The notes below the pieces were generated by a model. That model searched no databases. It saw nothing but the letters and a program-made list of their open reading frames with translations, and had not been told where the DNA came from. From NCBI GenBank assembly GCA_049315625.1, contig JBMOJU010000037.1, forward strand, positions 1 to 23,610: a stretch of 23,610 nucleotides of DNA. The letters run 5' to 3'. The translations under genes and the position numbers were made by a program. This document shows positions 15,904 through 23,610 of the stretch, one piece after another. Origin of the DNA: Paracraurococcus sp049315625 (GTDB taxonomy: Bacteria > Pseudomonadota > Alphaproteobacteria > Acetobacterales > Acetobacteraceae). Within the stretch, counting starts at the first letter, position 1. Each line of letters starts with the position of its first letter.

Positions 15904-16326
15904 ATGGATGGCAGTGTCGCCGGCGCCTCGCGCCCCGCCTTCAAGCTGAAGATCACCAAGAAGGCGGAGACCCCGCTGGTCGCCGGCCGCCGGCGCTTCT
16001 TCAAGTACCGCGACCTCGGCGTGGCGGATGCCACCGATGGCGCGGTCCGCGCCCAGGTGATGGAAGCCGTCACCGGCATGACCGAGCCGACCGGCTGGCA
16101 CGTGCACCACTGCGAGGCGCAGTTCATCTACGTCCTCAAGGGCTGGGTCGAACTGGAATTCGAGGACGGCTCGCAGCACCGCATGGAAGCCGGCGACAGC
16201 GGCCTGATCCCGGGCGAGATGAAGCACAACGAGATCGCCACTTCGGACGACGTCGAGATCCTCGAGCTCTCGGTCCCCGGCCCGATGGGCACCACGCCCT
16301 GCGAGCCGCCCCCCGGCATGGGCTGA
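15904..16326 (+). CDS. Cupin-domain protein
   Basis: This is a 140-residue single-domain cupin. The metal-binding motif 1 reads TGWHVHHCEAQFIYVLKG (about 61-78), with two or three histidines and a glutamate. Motif 2 is GDSGLIPGEMKHNE (about 98-111), with a histidine. The set would hold Fe, Mn or Zn. Such small cupins are often dioxygenase-like enzymes or ligand sensors; the reaction here cannot be named. AGGAGG lies eight bases before the ATG, a strong ribosome-binding site. The binding-protein gene follows 72 bases downstream on the same strand, separated by a GC-rich hairpin, so co-transcription is possible but uncertain. Confidence 0.88.
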   Translation: MDGSVAGASRPAFKLKITKKAETPLVAGRRRFFKYRDLGVADATDGAVRAQVMEAVTGMTEPTGWHVHHCEAQFIYVLKGWVELEFEDGSQHRMEAGDSGLIPGEMKHNEIATSDDVEILELSVPGPMGTTPCEPPPGMG

Positions 16327-16343
16327 GCCGATCCGAAGGCCGC

Positions 16344-16367
16344 GGGCGCCGCGCGGCGGCGGCGCCC
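16344..16367 (+). terminator. GC-rich hairpin between cupin and binding-protein genes
   Basis: GGGCGCCG (16344-16351) pairs with CGGCGCCC (16360-16367) around an eight-base loop. There is no T-run, so it is either a Rho-assisted terminator for the cupin gene or an mRNA-stabilising structure within a two-gene transcript. Confidence 0.3.
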
Positions 16368-16398
16368 CGGCTCGCCTGGCCGCCGGGGGGAAGAAGCA

Positions 16399-17616
16399 AT
16401 GATACTCGATCGACGCGCGCTGCTGCTCGGCGGCGCCGCCTTCGGCGCGCTGCCGCGCCTGGCGAAGGCCCAGGCGAAGGACACCATCCGGCTCGGCATC
16501 ATCTCCGACATGAGCGGGCCTTTCGCCGACCTTTCGGGGCCGAATTCGGTGCTGGCGGTGCGCCAGGCGATCCAGGATGCGGCCCCGCTCGGCCTCAAGG
16601 TCGACCTCGTCGCCGCCGACCACCAGAACAAGCCGGATGTCGCCACCAACATCGCCCGGCAATGGCTGGACCGCGACGGCATCGACGCACTGATCGACGT
16701 GCCGGCCAGCAGCGCCGCGCTGGCGGTGAACGGCGTGGTGAGGGAAAAGAACAAGGTCTTCCTCGCCTCCGCCCCCGGCACCGCGGAACTCACCGGCGCG
16801 CAATGCAGCCCGAACACGGTGCAGTGGACCTACGATACCTGGATGCTGGCGAATTCCACCGCGCGCGCCATGACGCGGGAAGGCGGCGACAGCTGGTTCT
16901 TCGTCACCGCCGACTATGCCTTCGGCCATTCGATGGAAGCCGAGGGCGGCAAGATCATCGGCGTCGAGGGCGGCAAGGTGTTCGGCAATGCCCGCTTCCC
17001 CTTCCCTGGCACCACCGATTTCTCCGCCTTCCTGCTGCGGGCGCAGGCCAGCAAGGCGAAGATCATTGGCATCGCCGCCGGCGGGACGGATCTGGTGAAT
17101 TGCGTGAAGCAGGCGGCCGAGTTCGGCATCCAGAAGCGCGGCCAGAAGCTGGCGGCGCTGATCCTCTTCATCTCGGAGGTCCATTCGATGGGCCTGGAGA
17201 CGGCGAAGGGGCTGGTCTGCTCGGAAAGCTTCTACTGGGACCTGAACGACCGCACGCGCGGGCTGACGCGGCGGTTGCGCGCCAACTTCAACGCCCCGCC
17301 GCCGACCATGGTGCAGGCCGGCTGCTACGGCGTGGTGCAGCACTACCTGAAGGCGGTGGCGGAGATGGGCGTCGCCGCGGCGAAGGCGGATGGCGGCGCG
17401 GCGGTGGCGCGGATGAAGGCGATGCCCTGCGACGACGACGCCTTCGGCCCGGGCAAGATCCGCGTCGATGGGCGCAAGCTGCACCCGGCCTATTTGCTGG
17501 AGGTGAAGACCCCCGCCGAGAGCAAGGCGCCTTGGGACTACTACAAGGTGCTGGCCACCGTCGCCGGCGACCAGGCGTTCCGGCCGCTGGCGGATGGGGG
17601 CTGTCCGCTGGTCTGA
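16399..17616 (+). CDS. LivK-type ABC substrate-binding protein
   Basis: This is a 405-residue periplasmic binding protein of the branched-chain amino acid/amide family (PF13458-type). The N-terminus is a Tat/Sec-like signal (DRRALLLGGAAFGALPRLAKA, cleaved near residue 24). The mature start is DTIRLGIISDMSGPFADLSG, typical of the family, with the first lobe binding region around SAALAVNGVV and SAPGTAELTG. The second lobe holds FFVTADYAFGHSMEAEG. The C-terminus (WDYYKVLATVAGDQAFRPL) is also family-typical. Ligands range from amino acids to urea, amides and aromatic acids and cannot be decided here. No permease or ATPase genes are adjacent, so it is an orphan component, a common situation in Acetobacteraceae and Burkholderiales. 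A purine-rich GGGGGAAGAAG precedes the ATG. Confidence 0.93.
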   Translation: MILDRRALLLGGAAFGALPRLAKAQAKDTIRLGIISDMSGPFADLSGPNSVLAVRQAIQDAAPLGLKVDLVAADHQNKPDVATNIARQWLDRDGIDALIDVPASSAALAVNGVVREKNKVFLASAPGTAELTGAQCSPNTVQWTYDTWMLANSTARAMTREGGDSWFFVTADYAFGHSMEAEGGKIIGVEGGKVFGNARFPFPGTTDFSAFLLRAQASKAKIIGIAAGGTDLVNCVKQAAEFGIQKRGQKLAALILFISEVHSMGLETAKGLVCSESFYWDLNDRTRGLTRRLRANFNAPPPTMVQAGCYGVVQHYLKAVAEMGVAAAKADGGAAVARMKAMPCDDDAFGPGKIRVDGRKLHPAYLLEVKTPAESKAPWDYYKVLATVAGDQAFRPLADGGCPLV

Positions 17617-17700
17617 ATAAAGTGCCGCCGTTGTGGGATCGCTCGTATACTGCTGACCGGTGGAGAGGCCACGCGCTCCGCCCCGAAGCAGGAGCGTCCC

Positions 17701-19299
17701 ATGCACCATCGTAGGGCCATTGCCGCCGCCGCCTTGCTGATATCGGCAGGCGGCGCATGCGCGGGAGAGGATCACGCGGGACACGCCGGGAAAGACAAGG
17801 TCGGCACCGTCCGCTTCGTCAATTCCTGCGTGCCGGCGGTGCAGGCAGATATCGCGCGCGGCGTCGCGATGCTGCATTCCTTCTGGTACAGCGCGGCGGA
17901 GGAGACCTTTCAGGCCGTCCTCGCCAGGGATCCGGGCTGCGCTGTCGCAACCTGGGGCATCGCCGCGATCCTGATGAACAACCCGCTGGCCGGCGCCGGC
18001 GCCACGCCGAAAGGCGCGGAGCAGGCGCAGGCGGCGATCGACCAGGGCCGTGCGATCGGCGCCAAGACCCAGCGCGAGCGCGACTACATCGAGGCGGTCG
18101 CCGCCTACTACCAGGATTTCGCCGTCCGCCCCGAACGTGAACGTCAGGCCAGCCGGTCCAAGGCGTTCGAGGCCCTGGCAGCACGCTACCCCGAGGATGA
18201 CGAGGCGCAGATCTTCAGCGCGCTCTATATCGCCGGCACGCAGTCCCAGGCCGACCAGACCTACGGCGCCTATGCGCGGTCGGCTGCGATCCTCGCCCGC
18301 GAGGCGGCGAAATATCCCGACCATCCCGGGATCTCGCACTACCTGATCCATGTCTACGACGCGCCGCCGTTGGCCGCGCAGGGCCTGCCGTCGGCACGGA
18401 GATATTCCGACCTGGCGCCGGATGCGCCGCATGCGCTGCACATGCCGTCGCACATCTTCACCCGGGTCGGCGCCTGGGCGGAGTCGGCCGCGACCAATGA
18501 GCGGTCCTTCCATTCCGCCATGCGCGGCAACGAGCAGCCGGAGGCCTACCACGCCACCGATTATGCGGTGTACGCCGACCTGCAGCTGGCCCGCGACGCT
18601 GCCGCGCTCGGGCTGATGGAGCGCGCCTTTACGGTGAAGGTGCCGGCAAATGCCGGGCAGGTCGTCGCCTACCCGACCGCGGCGATGCCGGCCCGCTACG
18701 CCATGGAACGCGGCGACTGGAACGCCGCTGCGCAACTGATCCCGCCGGCTGGTGGCACGCCCTTCACCCAGGCGCTGAGCTGGTTCGCCAAGGCGGTGGG
18801 CGCCGCGCGCAGCGGCCAGCCCGCTTTGGCCGAGCAGGCGGCCGCCGAACTCGCCACGCGGCAGCGGGCGCTGACCGCCGCGGGCAATGTCTATTGGGCC
18901 AAGGAGGTCGAGATCCAGCAGCGCACCGCCATGGCCTGGATCGCCTTCGCCGGCAAGAACACCGCGATGGGGCTGCGGCTGATGCGCGAGGCCGCCGACC
19001 TGGAGGACCGCAACGAGAAGCATATCGTCACGCCGGGCCGCATCCTTCCGGCCCGCGAGCTGCTGGGCGACATGCTGCTGGAGGCTGGCCAGCCGGCGGC
19101 GGCGCTGGATGAATACGAGGCATCGCAGCAGCGCGAGCCGAACCGCTTCCGCGGCTATGCCGGCGCGGCGAGGGCGGCGGCCATGGCGGGCGATGCGGAG
19201 AAGGCGGCGACCCAGTACCGGCGGCTGCTGACGCTGGCCGAGACGGCCGACACGCAGCGGCCGGAGATCATGCAGGCCAGGGCGTTCCTGGCCAGATAG
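17701..19299 (+). CDS. Exported TPR-repeat protein
   Basis: The 532-residue protein has a signal peptide (HHRRAIAAAALLISAGGACA, cut near residue 21). The mature start is histidine-rich, with the spacing EDHAGHAGKD, which could bind metal. The rest is alpha-helical with tetratricopeptide-type repeats. One is clear near residues 45-85 (GVAMLHSFWYSAAEETFQAVLARDP in two blocks) and a block of them lies at about 455-525 (ELLGDMLLEAGQPAAALDEYE, YAGAARAAAMAGDAEKAATQYRRLL). The middle carries the conserved-looking PHALHMPSHIFTRVG (about 243-257). Such periplasmic TPR proteins appear near copper or redox genes, but none is adjacent here. Function unknown. GCAGGAG is the ribosome-binding site. It probably has its own promoter in the 84 bases after the binding-protein gene. 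Confidence 0.85.
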   Translation: MHHRRAIAAAALLISAGGACAGEDHAGHAGKDKVGTVRFVNSCVPAVQADIARGVAMLHSFWYSAAEETFQAVLARDPGCAVATWGIAAILMNNPLAGAGATPKGAEQAQAAIDQGRAIGAKTQRERDYIEAVAAYYQDFAVRPERERQASRSKAFEALAARYPEDDEAQIFSALYIAGTQSQADQTYGAYARSAAILAREAAKYPDHPGISHYLIHVYDAPPLAAQGLPSARRYSDLAPDAPHALHMPSHIFTRVGAWAESAATNERSFHSAMRGNEQPEAYHATDYAVYADLQLARDAAALGLMERAFTVKVPANAGQVVAYPTAAMPARYAMERGDWNAAAQLIPPAGGTPFTQALSWFAKAVGAARSGQPALAEQAAAELATRQRALTAAGNVYWAKEVEIQQRTAMAWIAFAGKNTAMGLRLMREAADLEDRNEKHIVTPGRILPARELLGDMLLEAGQPAAALDEYEASQQREPNRFRGYAGAARAAAMAGDAEKAATQYRRLLTLAETADTQRPEIMQARAFLAR

Positions 19300-19307
19300 G
19301 CAAGCGT

Positions 19308-19331
19308 GGGGAGGGCGCACATGCCCTCCCC
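19308..19331. terminator. Bidirectional hairpin between convergent genes
   Basis: GGGGAGGGC (19308-19316) pairs perfectly with GCCCTCCCC (19323-19331) around a six-base loop. It sits in the 54 bases between the convergent TPR and binding-protein genes, so it could serve both. No T-run is present on either strand. Confidence 0.5.
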
Positions 19332-19353
19332 GACGCGGGCTGCCCCCGCTGCC

Positions 19354-20712
19354 TCAGCCGCGCCCGAAGGTGCGCAGCTCGGCCTCCGCCCAGGCCATGG
19401 CCTGCGCCATGGTCTGGCCGCCCTGGGCGATGCGGGCGATCATCTTGGTGTTGATCGCCTGGTTGTAGGCCTGCACCGCAATCTCCGCCGGCGCCGGGGC
19501 GAAGGCGACCGTCAGCTTGCCCTGCTGGTGCGGCTTGTCCGGGTAGTTGTAGGCGAAGCCGGTCGGCGGCCCCTCGGTTTCCCAGATCCTGAAGTCGGAC
19601 ATGCTCTGGAAGGGCGGGATGTCGTAGCCCGCGGTCGCGCTCGACTGCCGTTCGGCGCTGGTGCGATCCGACAGGAACTCCAGCAGCGCCTTCGCTGCGG
19701 TCTTGTTCTTCGAGAAGCTCCAGATGCCCCAGAAGAACGGCAGGAAGGGCGTGAAGCGGCCCTCCGCCCCGGCCGGGAAGGGCGCGTACCAGCATTTCTC
19801 GGCAACCGCGGGGGCGTCCCGCTTCGCCACCGCCCAGGCCGAGGGCGGGTTGAACACCAGCGCCGAGCGGCCGGCGATCAGCGCGCGGTTGTTCGACGCG
19901 TCGTCCCAGGCCCAGACATCGGCCGGCAGGTGCTTCGACAGGCGGATCACGTACTCGGTCGCCTGGCGCAGCTTGTCGTTGCCGCGGATGGTCACCTGGC
20001 CTTCGGCATCCATCATGCTGGCGCCGAAGCTGCGGAACAGCGCGCCGACCCAGTCCACCGCGTCGGAGTACTGGCCCATCGGCAGGGCGAAGGGGAAGCC
20101 GGCGGCGCTGCACCGCTCGGCTGCCTTGAGGAAGGTGTCCCAGTTCCAGGCCTCGGCGCCCGGGCCGCGTTCCGGCTTCGCCGGCCACATGGCGCGCATG
20201 TCGATCCCGGCGTGCTGCTCGAACAGGTCGAAGCGGATGCAGGCGGGCTTGGTCTGGGTGCCGGCCACGGCGGGCACCGCGCGCCAGGCGCCGTCGCGTC
20301 GCGCCAGGTACTCCGCCGCCGGGGTGATGGCGCCGTATTTCTGCTGCAGCCGGCCGACCACGTCGTCCACCGGTTCCAGCAGGCGGGCGTGGGAGGATGG
20401 CTCCCAGGTCGGCATGGCGATGATGTCGTGCCCGCTGCGCGACTGCGCCTCGGACGCGATGGTCAGCAGGATCTGGTTGCCGGCGGAGACCAGCCGGTCG
20501 ATCTTCACCTCGACCCGGTTCTTCGCGCCCCACTCCTCGCACAAGTCGCGGATGATGTCGTTGCCCGCCGGCACCCAGTGTTCCCAGAAGCCGCAGCGCA
20601 GGACGCCGGCCGAGCCCTGGGCCTGGATGTTGAACACCGGCAGCGTGGCCCCGGCCACGCCCGCCACGCCCGCCCGCAGCGCCGCGCGCCGCGTCACCCC
20701 GTATCTGGTCAT
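19354..20712 (-). CDS. ABC sugar-type extracellular solute-binding protein
   Basis: This is a 452-residue family-1 solute-binding protein. The start MTRYGVTRRAALRAGVAGVAGA has the twin-arginine form RRAAL followed by a hydrophobic stretch, so Tat export is likely. The mature part begins LRCGFWEHWVPAGNDIIRDL. Typical features are the LLEPVDDVV segment, the WNWDTFLKAAERC hinge region (about 190-205) and the aromatic-rich FTPFLPFFWGIWSFSKNKTAAKALLEFLSD (about 315-345, in two blocks). The ATG at 20712 has GGGAGG upstream. No permease genes are in the window. The M20 amidohydrolase lies 106 bases upstream on the same strand, with a hairpin in between, which hints at a peptide- or amide-linked ligand. 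The annotation as a sugar binder is by fold only. Confidence 0.9.
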   Translation of the reverse strand: MTRYGVTRRAALRAGVAGVAGATLPVFNIQAQGSAGVLRCGFWEHWVPAGNDIIRDLCEEWGAKNRVEVKIDRLVSAGNQILLTIASEAQSRSGHDIIAMPTWEPSSHARLLEPVDDVVGRLQQKYGAITPAAEYLARRDGAWRAVPAVAGTQTKPACIRFDLFEQHAGIDMRAMWPAKPERGPGAEAWNWDTFLKAAERCSAAGFPFALPMGQYSDAVDWVGALFRSFGASMMDAEGQVTIRGNDKLRQATEYVIRLSKHLPADVWAWDDASNNRALIAGRSALVFNPPSAWAVAKRDAPAVAEKCWYAPFPAGAEGRFTPFLPFFWGIWSFSKNKTAAKALLEFLSDRTSAERQSSATAGYDIPPFQSMSDFRIWETEGPPTGFAYNYPDKPHQQGKLTVAFAPAPAEIAVQAYNQAINTKMIARIAQGGQTMAQAMAWAEAELRTFGRG

Positions 20713-20780
20713 GGTTGTTTGCCTCCCGCGTGCGGCTTGCCGCCGCCTCGCGGGGTGGGATGCTAGCGCGGGGTTCCGCG

Positions 20781-20802
20781 GGCGGCGGCAAAACCCGCCG
20801 CC
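20781..20802 (-). terminator. Hairpin between the M20 and binding-protein genes
   Basis: GGCGGCGG (20781-20788) and CCGCCGCC (20795-20802) pair around CAAAAC. It lies just after the M20 gene end on the minus strand and before the binding-protein gene. No T-run follows, so partial termination or processing is more likely than a clean stop. Confidence 0.3.
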
Positions 20803-20818
20803 GCGCCGGAGGCTGTGA

Positions 20819-21991
20819 TCAGGCCTTGCCGGGCAATTCCTTTTCCACCACCGCGGCCAGGATGCCGGCGCCGTAGGGGATCGCCGCGTCGTTGAAATCG
20901 TAGCCCGGGTTGTGCACCTCGCAGCTGCCCTCCCCGGCGCCGTTGCCGACCAGGATGTAGGCGCCGGGCCGTTCGGCCAGCATGTAGGAGAAATCCTCCG
21001 ACCCCATGGCGGCGACCCGGGCGCGGTCGACATGCGGCTCGCCGACCATCGCCGCCGCGGCATCGGCGATCAGCGTGGTCTGCTCGGCGCTGTTGACGAC
21101 GGGGACGGTGATCTCGCGGAAGTCGAGTTCGGCAGTCGCGCCGAAGCCGGCGGCGATGCTGGTCGCCAGCGCCCGCATGCGGGCTTCCAGCAGCGCCATC
21201 GTCTCGGTCCGGAAGGCCCGCACGGTGCCGCGCAGCGCGACGCGCTCGGGGATGACGTTGTAGGCGGTGCCGGCTTCGAACCCCGTCACGCTGATCACGG
21301 CGGTGTCGTAGGGCGCGACGTTGCGGCCGACGATGCTCTGCCAGGCGGAGATCACCTGGGCGCCGCAGACCACCGGGTCCACCGTCGCCTCGGGCCGTGC
21401 CGCATGGCCGCCCTTGCCGTGGATCGCCAGGTCGAAGAAGGCGCAGCCAGCCATCATGGCGCCGGTGCGGATGCCGTAATGGCCCACCGGCATGCCGGGC
21501 CGGTTGTGCAGGCCATAGACGGCGTCGCAGGGGAAGCGCTCGAACAGCCCGTCGGCGATCATCGCCTGGGCGCCGCCCTGGCCTTCCTCGGCCGGCTGGA
21601 AGATGAAGTGGACGATGCCGTCGAAGGCCTTGGTTTCCGCCAGGTAGCGGGCGGCGCCGAGCAGCATGGTGGTGTGCCCGTCATGGCCGCAGCCATGCAT
21701 CTTGCCCGGCACGGTGGAGCGATGCGCGAAGCCGTTGCTCTCCGGCATGTCGAGCGCATCCATGTCGGCGCGAAGCCCGATGGCGCGGTTGCCGTGGCCG
21801 CTGCGCAGCACGCCCACCACGCCGGTGCGGCCGACGCCGCGATGCACCTCGATCCCCCAGGATTCCAGCCGTTCGGCAACCAGGGCGGCGGTGCGGTGCT
21901 CCTCGAAGCCGGTCTCGGGGTGGGCGTGGAAGTCGCGGCGCCACGCGGTCAGCTGGTCCTGGTAGCCGCGGATATGCTCGATGGGGTTCAA
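20819..21991 (-). CDS. M20D family amidohydrolase (hippurate hydrolase-like)
   Basis: This is a metal-dependent amidohydrolase that removes acyl groups from amino acids or small peptides, of the hippuricase/IAA-amino acid hydrolase/AbgA-AbgB type. The 390 residues match the family. Numbered from the TTG at 21991, the metal-binding positions are Cys101 and His103 (MHGCGHDGHT), Glu135-Glu136 (FQPAEEGQGG) and His162 (GLHN). Near the C-terminus, His in EVHNPGYDFND follows. HGKGGHAARPE marks the dimerisation lid. TTG 21991 is preferred because of AGGAG nine bases before it and because LNPIEHIRGYQDQLTAWRRD is the natural family start; the frame continues upstream to 22102 without similarity. It is cytoplasmic, with no signal peptide. 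The binding-protein gene downstream may supply its substrate. Confidence 0.93.
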   Translation of the reverse strand: MNPIEHIRGYQDQLTAWRRDFHAHPETGFEEHRTAALVAERLESWGIEVHRGVGRTGVVGVLRSGHGNRAIGLRADMDALDMPESNGFAHRSTVPGKMHGCGHDGHTTMLLGAARYLAETKAFDGIVHFIFQPAEEGQGGAQAMIADGLFERFPCDAVYGLHNRPGMPVGHYGIRTGAMMAGCAFFDLAIHGKGGHAARPEATVDPVVCGAQVISAWQSIVGRNVAPYDTAVISVTGFEAGTAYNVIPERVALRGTVRAFRTETMALLEARMRALATSIAAGFGATAELDFREITVPVVNSAEQTTLIADAAAAMVGEPHVDRARVAAMGSEDFSYMLAERPGAYILVGNGAGEGSCEVHNPGYDFNDAAIPYGAGILAAVVEKELPGKA

Positions 21992-22226
21992 TTCTCTGCT
22001 CCTGCCCGTGACACCGGCCGCGGGGGCGGGGGTCGCCGGAAAACCGCTGCGGGACGCCACGGCCCGGCGCACAGTATCGGCGGGCGGCCGGGGCGACCGC
22101 AAACACCGTTACGCGGAGGCTGCGGCCCCCGCGCAGCGTTGTGGCGGCGGATTGCCGTGACGGGGCGTTTCCGCGCCGCGGCCATCTGCTCTATGCCTGA
22201 CGGACAGGAGGCAGCAACCGACCCTG

Positions 22227-23153
22227 ATGGAACAGCGCACCGAGGATACGGCGCGGCCGAAGCGCATCGTGCCGGCGCCGCCCGGCCTGGCCCGCGGCGC
22301 CCCGGTGCCGTGGTGGGCGAAGCTCGGCCTGAAGCTGGGGCTGGCGGCGCTGGGGCTGCACGGCGCCCGGGCGCGGGCGCTCGGCCTGGCAAGACCCTCC
22401 TTCGAGGCCGCGTCGCCGGCCAAGCTGGTCGGCGCGCCGCAGGGCTGGCTGGACCGGGCGGAGGCGCTGATGGGCCGCCGGCCGCGGACGATGCTGGAAA
22501 TCGGGCCGGGGGCGATGGTGGTGCGGGCGCCGGTGCTGGCCGCGCTGGGCGCCCGGCGGATCTGGTTCGTCGATCCGGCGGACAGCGCGCCGACCGCGCT
22601 CGCCCCCTATGGCGCCGCCGCCGCGGCGGCCAAGGCGCAGGGGCTGGTGCCGCCCGACCTCTCCGGCTGCACCGACCGCAGCACGGTGCTGGCGCGCAGC
22701 GGTGCGACGCTGCTGATCGGCGGGCCGGCGGCGCTGGCCGGCATCCCGGATGGCGCGATCGACCTGGTGGTGAGCGAGGCGGTGCTGGAGCATGTCCGGC
22801 GGGAGGATCTGGCGCCGCTGCTGCGGCAGTTGCGGCGGGTGACGGCGCCGGACGGCGTCGGGCTGCATTTCATCGACTTCCAGGACCATCTGGGCGGCGG
22901 GCTGCAGCACCTGCGGTTCAGCGATGCCTTCTGGGCCAGCCCGCTGGTCGGCCGCGCCGGGGTGTATGTGAACCGGCTGGGGCTGTCCGCCATGGTCGGG
23001 CGATTCCGCCATGCCGGTTTCGCGGTGACCGTGGCGGAGGCGGTGGTGTGGGACCGGCGGCCGGCGGGTCCGGCGCGGCCGCATCCGGAGGGGATGCGCC
23101 CGGCGGCGGATGACCTGGTGGCGCGGGCGGCGCTGGAGGTGCGGCCGGGGTGA
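22227..23153 (+). CDS. Class I SAM-dependent methyltransferase
   Basis: The protein has 308 residues. A basic, moderately hydrophobic N-terminal part (about 28-55, WWAKLGLKLGLAALGLHG) could touch the membrane. A Rossmann methyltransferase fold follows: motif I TMLEIGPGAMVV (88-99), an acidic strand end IWFVDPADS, motif IV IDLVVSEAVLEHV (about 175-187), then VTAPDGVGLHFIDFQDH. This pattern fits type 11 methyltransferases, often found with polysaccharide or glycolipid genes, but none is adjacent apart from the RTX gene downstream. The substrate is unknown. GGAGG lies 15 bases before the ATG, rather far, so translation may be weak or the start slightly different. It is divergent from the M20 gene with about 235 bases between. 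Confidence 0.8.
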   Translation: MEQRTEDTARPKRIVPAPPGLARGAPVPWWAKLGLKLGLAALGLHGARARALGLARPSFEAASPAKLVGAPQGWLDRAEALMGRRPRTMLEIGPGAMVVRAPVLAALGARRIWFVDPADSAPTALAPYGAAAAAAKAQGLVPPDLSGCTDRSTVLARSGATLLIGGPAALAGIPDGAIDLVVSEAVLEHVRREDLAPLLRQLRRVTAPDGVGLHFIDFQDHLGGGLQHLRFSDAFWASPLVGRAGVYVNRLGLSAMVGRFRHAGFAVTVAEAVVWDRRPAGPARPHPEGMRPAADDLVARAALEVRPG

Positions 23154-23214
23154 GGTCAGGCACGTTTGTTGTCCACGCAGCCAGGGCAACCCTCGATCTA
23201 TTCCGGTTAATATC

Positions 23215-23243
23215 TTGATACGAAGTCGGATTTGCAATAAAGT
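23215..23243 (+). promoter_or_regulatory. Sigma70-like promoter of the RTX gene
   Basis: TTGATA (23215-23220, five of six consensus bases) is followed after exactly 17 bases by TAAAGT (23238-23243, four of six). The region 23200-23255 is distinctly AT-rich for this genome. The expected transcript start near 23250 would leave a leader of about 25 bases before the ATG at 23276. Confidence 0.5.
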
Positions 23244-23275
23244 ACCCCTTGAATCATCGGGCGGGCATTGATTCG

Positions 23276-23610
23276 ATGGCAACGATAACCGGCACCTCGG
23301 GCAACGACACCATCCAGCCGGGCCTGGTTTCGCCCGGCGTGACGGGCGGGACGCCGACCGCAGGCGACGATTCCATCCAGGGCCTTGCCGGCAACGACAG
23401 CATCGATGGCGGCGACGGCAACGACACCATCGATGGCGGCTCCGGCAGCGACAGTCTGCGGGGCGGCGGCGGCAACGACCTCGTCATCATCGGCCTGAAC
23501 AGTGAGGACATCGACTATGCCTATGGCGACGCGGGCAACGATGAGCTCCAGGGGCGCACCAGTCCCTCGGCACTGAGCACGGCGCTGCCGGTGACCGGCA
23601 GGCTCGCGGC
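23276..23610 (+). CDS. RTX calcium-binding-repeat protein, start only
   Basis: The frame is open from the ATG at 23276 to the window end (111 complete codons), so the gene is cut off. The visible part opens ATITGTSGNDTIQPG. It then has four consecutive nonapeptide repeats of the GGxGxDxLx type at about residues 36-71 (GLAGNDSID, GGDGNDTID, GGSGSDSLR, GGGGNDLVI), and single degenerate units near 28-35 and 84-92. Such repeats bind calcium in a parallel beta-roll and fold after secretion, usually by a type I system recognising the C-terminus. No signal peptide is present, as expected. The repeats begin unusually close to the N-terminus. Size, further domains and function lie outside the window. 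Confidence 0.8.
   Translation, partial: MATITGTSGNDTIQPGLVSPGVTGGTPTAGDDSIQGLAGNDSIDGGDGNDTIDGGSGSDSLRGGGGNDLVIIGLNSEDIDYAYGDAGNDELQGRTSPSALSTALPVTGRLA

Noticed and set aside
17631..17651. TTGTGG and TATACT as a promoter for the TPR gene
   Set aside because: Spacing is nine bases. TATACT alone may be a -10 element but has no acceptable -35.
15337..19320. A 1327-codon minus-strand open frame
   Set aside because: It lies antisense to the cupin, LivK-type and TPR genes and its product there is arginine/glycine/histidine-rich with no family features. Only its last 142 codons (DUF2141) are a real gene.
23395..23490. Short tandem DNA repeats as a possible CRISPR or minisatellite
   Set aside because: The repetition is the codon pattern of RTX nonapeptides (GGxGxDxLx), in frame with the start at 23276, and has no spacer structure.

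Overview
The window looks like chromosomal DNA of a very GC-rich alphaproteobacterium, most likely Acetobacteraceae (Roseomonas-like). This is inferred from four things: the base composition, protein similarity recalled from memory, the fused shikimate kinase/3-dehydroquinate synthase next to xerD and accA, and the two solute-binding proteins encoded without permeases. Antisense frames stay open for long stretches because of the GC content, so genes were chosen by recognisable protein families, start signals and lack of conflict with neighbours.

Layout. (1) 257-2658: a two-PAS HisKA_2-type sensor kinase, then, on the opposite strand, a decayed relative whose 3' end runs into a small inverted-repeat element (1731-1882). 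(2) 2761-6531, minus strand: a copper amine oxidase and the AroK-AroB fusion. (3) 6582-7667: a 48-residue membrane protein and the tyrosine recombinase XerD. A class I methyltransferase lies convergent to them. (4) 8664-12439: accA, a TSUP (TauE/SafE) permease and a CPA2-type cation/proton antiporter followed by a strong hairpin terminator. (5) 12580-15202: a transposase-derived helix-turn-helix protein whose reading frame runs about 300 bases antisense into the 3' end of an AI-2E family permease with a long soluble C-terminal extension. (6) 15337-19299: a DUF2141 exported protein, divergent from a cupin, then a LivK-type binding protein and an exported TPR protein. (7) 19354-21991, minus strand: a Tat-exported sugar-type binding protein and an M20 amidohydrolase. 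(8) 22227-23610: a class I methyltransferase, then the start of an RTX calcium-binding-repeat protein cut by the window edge and preceded by a good sigma70-like promoter.

Functionally, housekeeping genes (aroKB, xerD, accA) form the stable core. Around them lie transport and scavenging genes (amine oxidase, TSUP, antiporter, binding proteins, amidohydrolase) and scattered decay (degenerate kinase, transposase relic, palindromic repeats). I see no tRNA, rRNA, CRISPR array, phage module, toxin-antitoxin pair or defence island. No clearly new multi-gene system stands out. The most unusual items are the kinase pair with its inverted-repeat element, the antisense overlap at 13268-13563, the AI-2E C-terminal domain, and two hairpins that could mask ribosome-binding sites.
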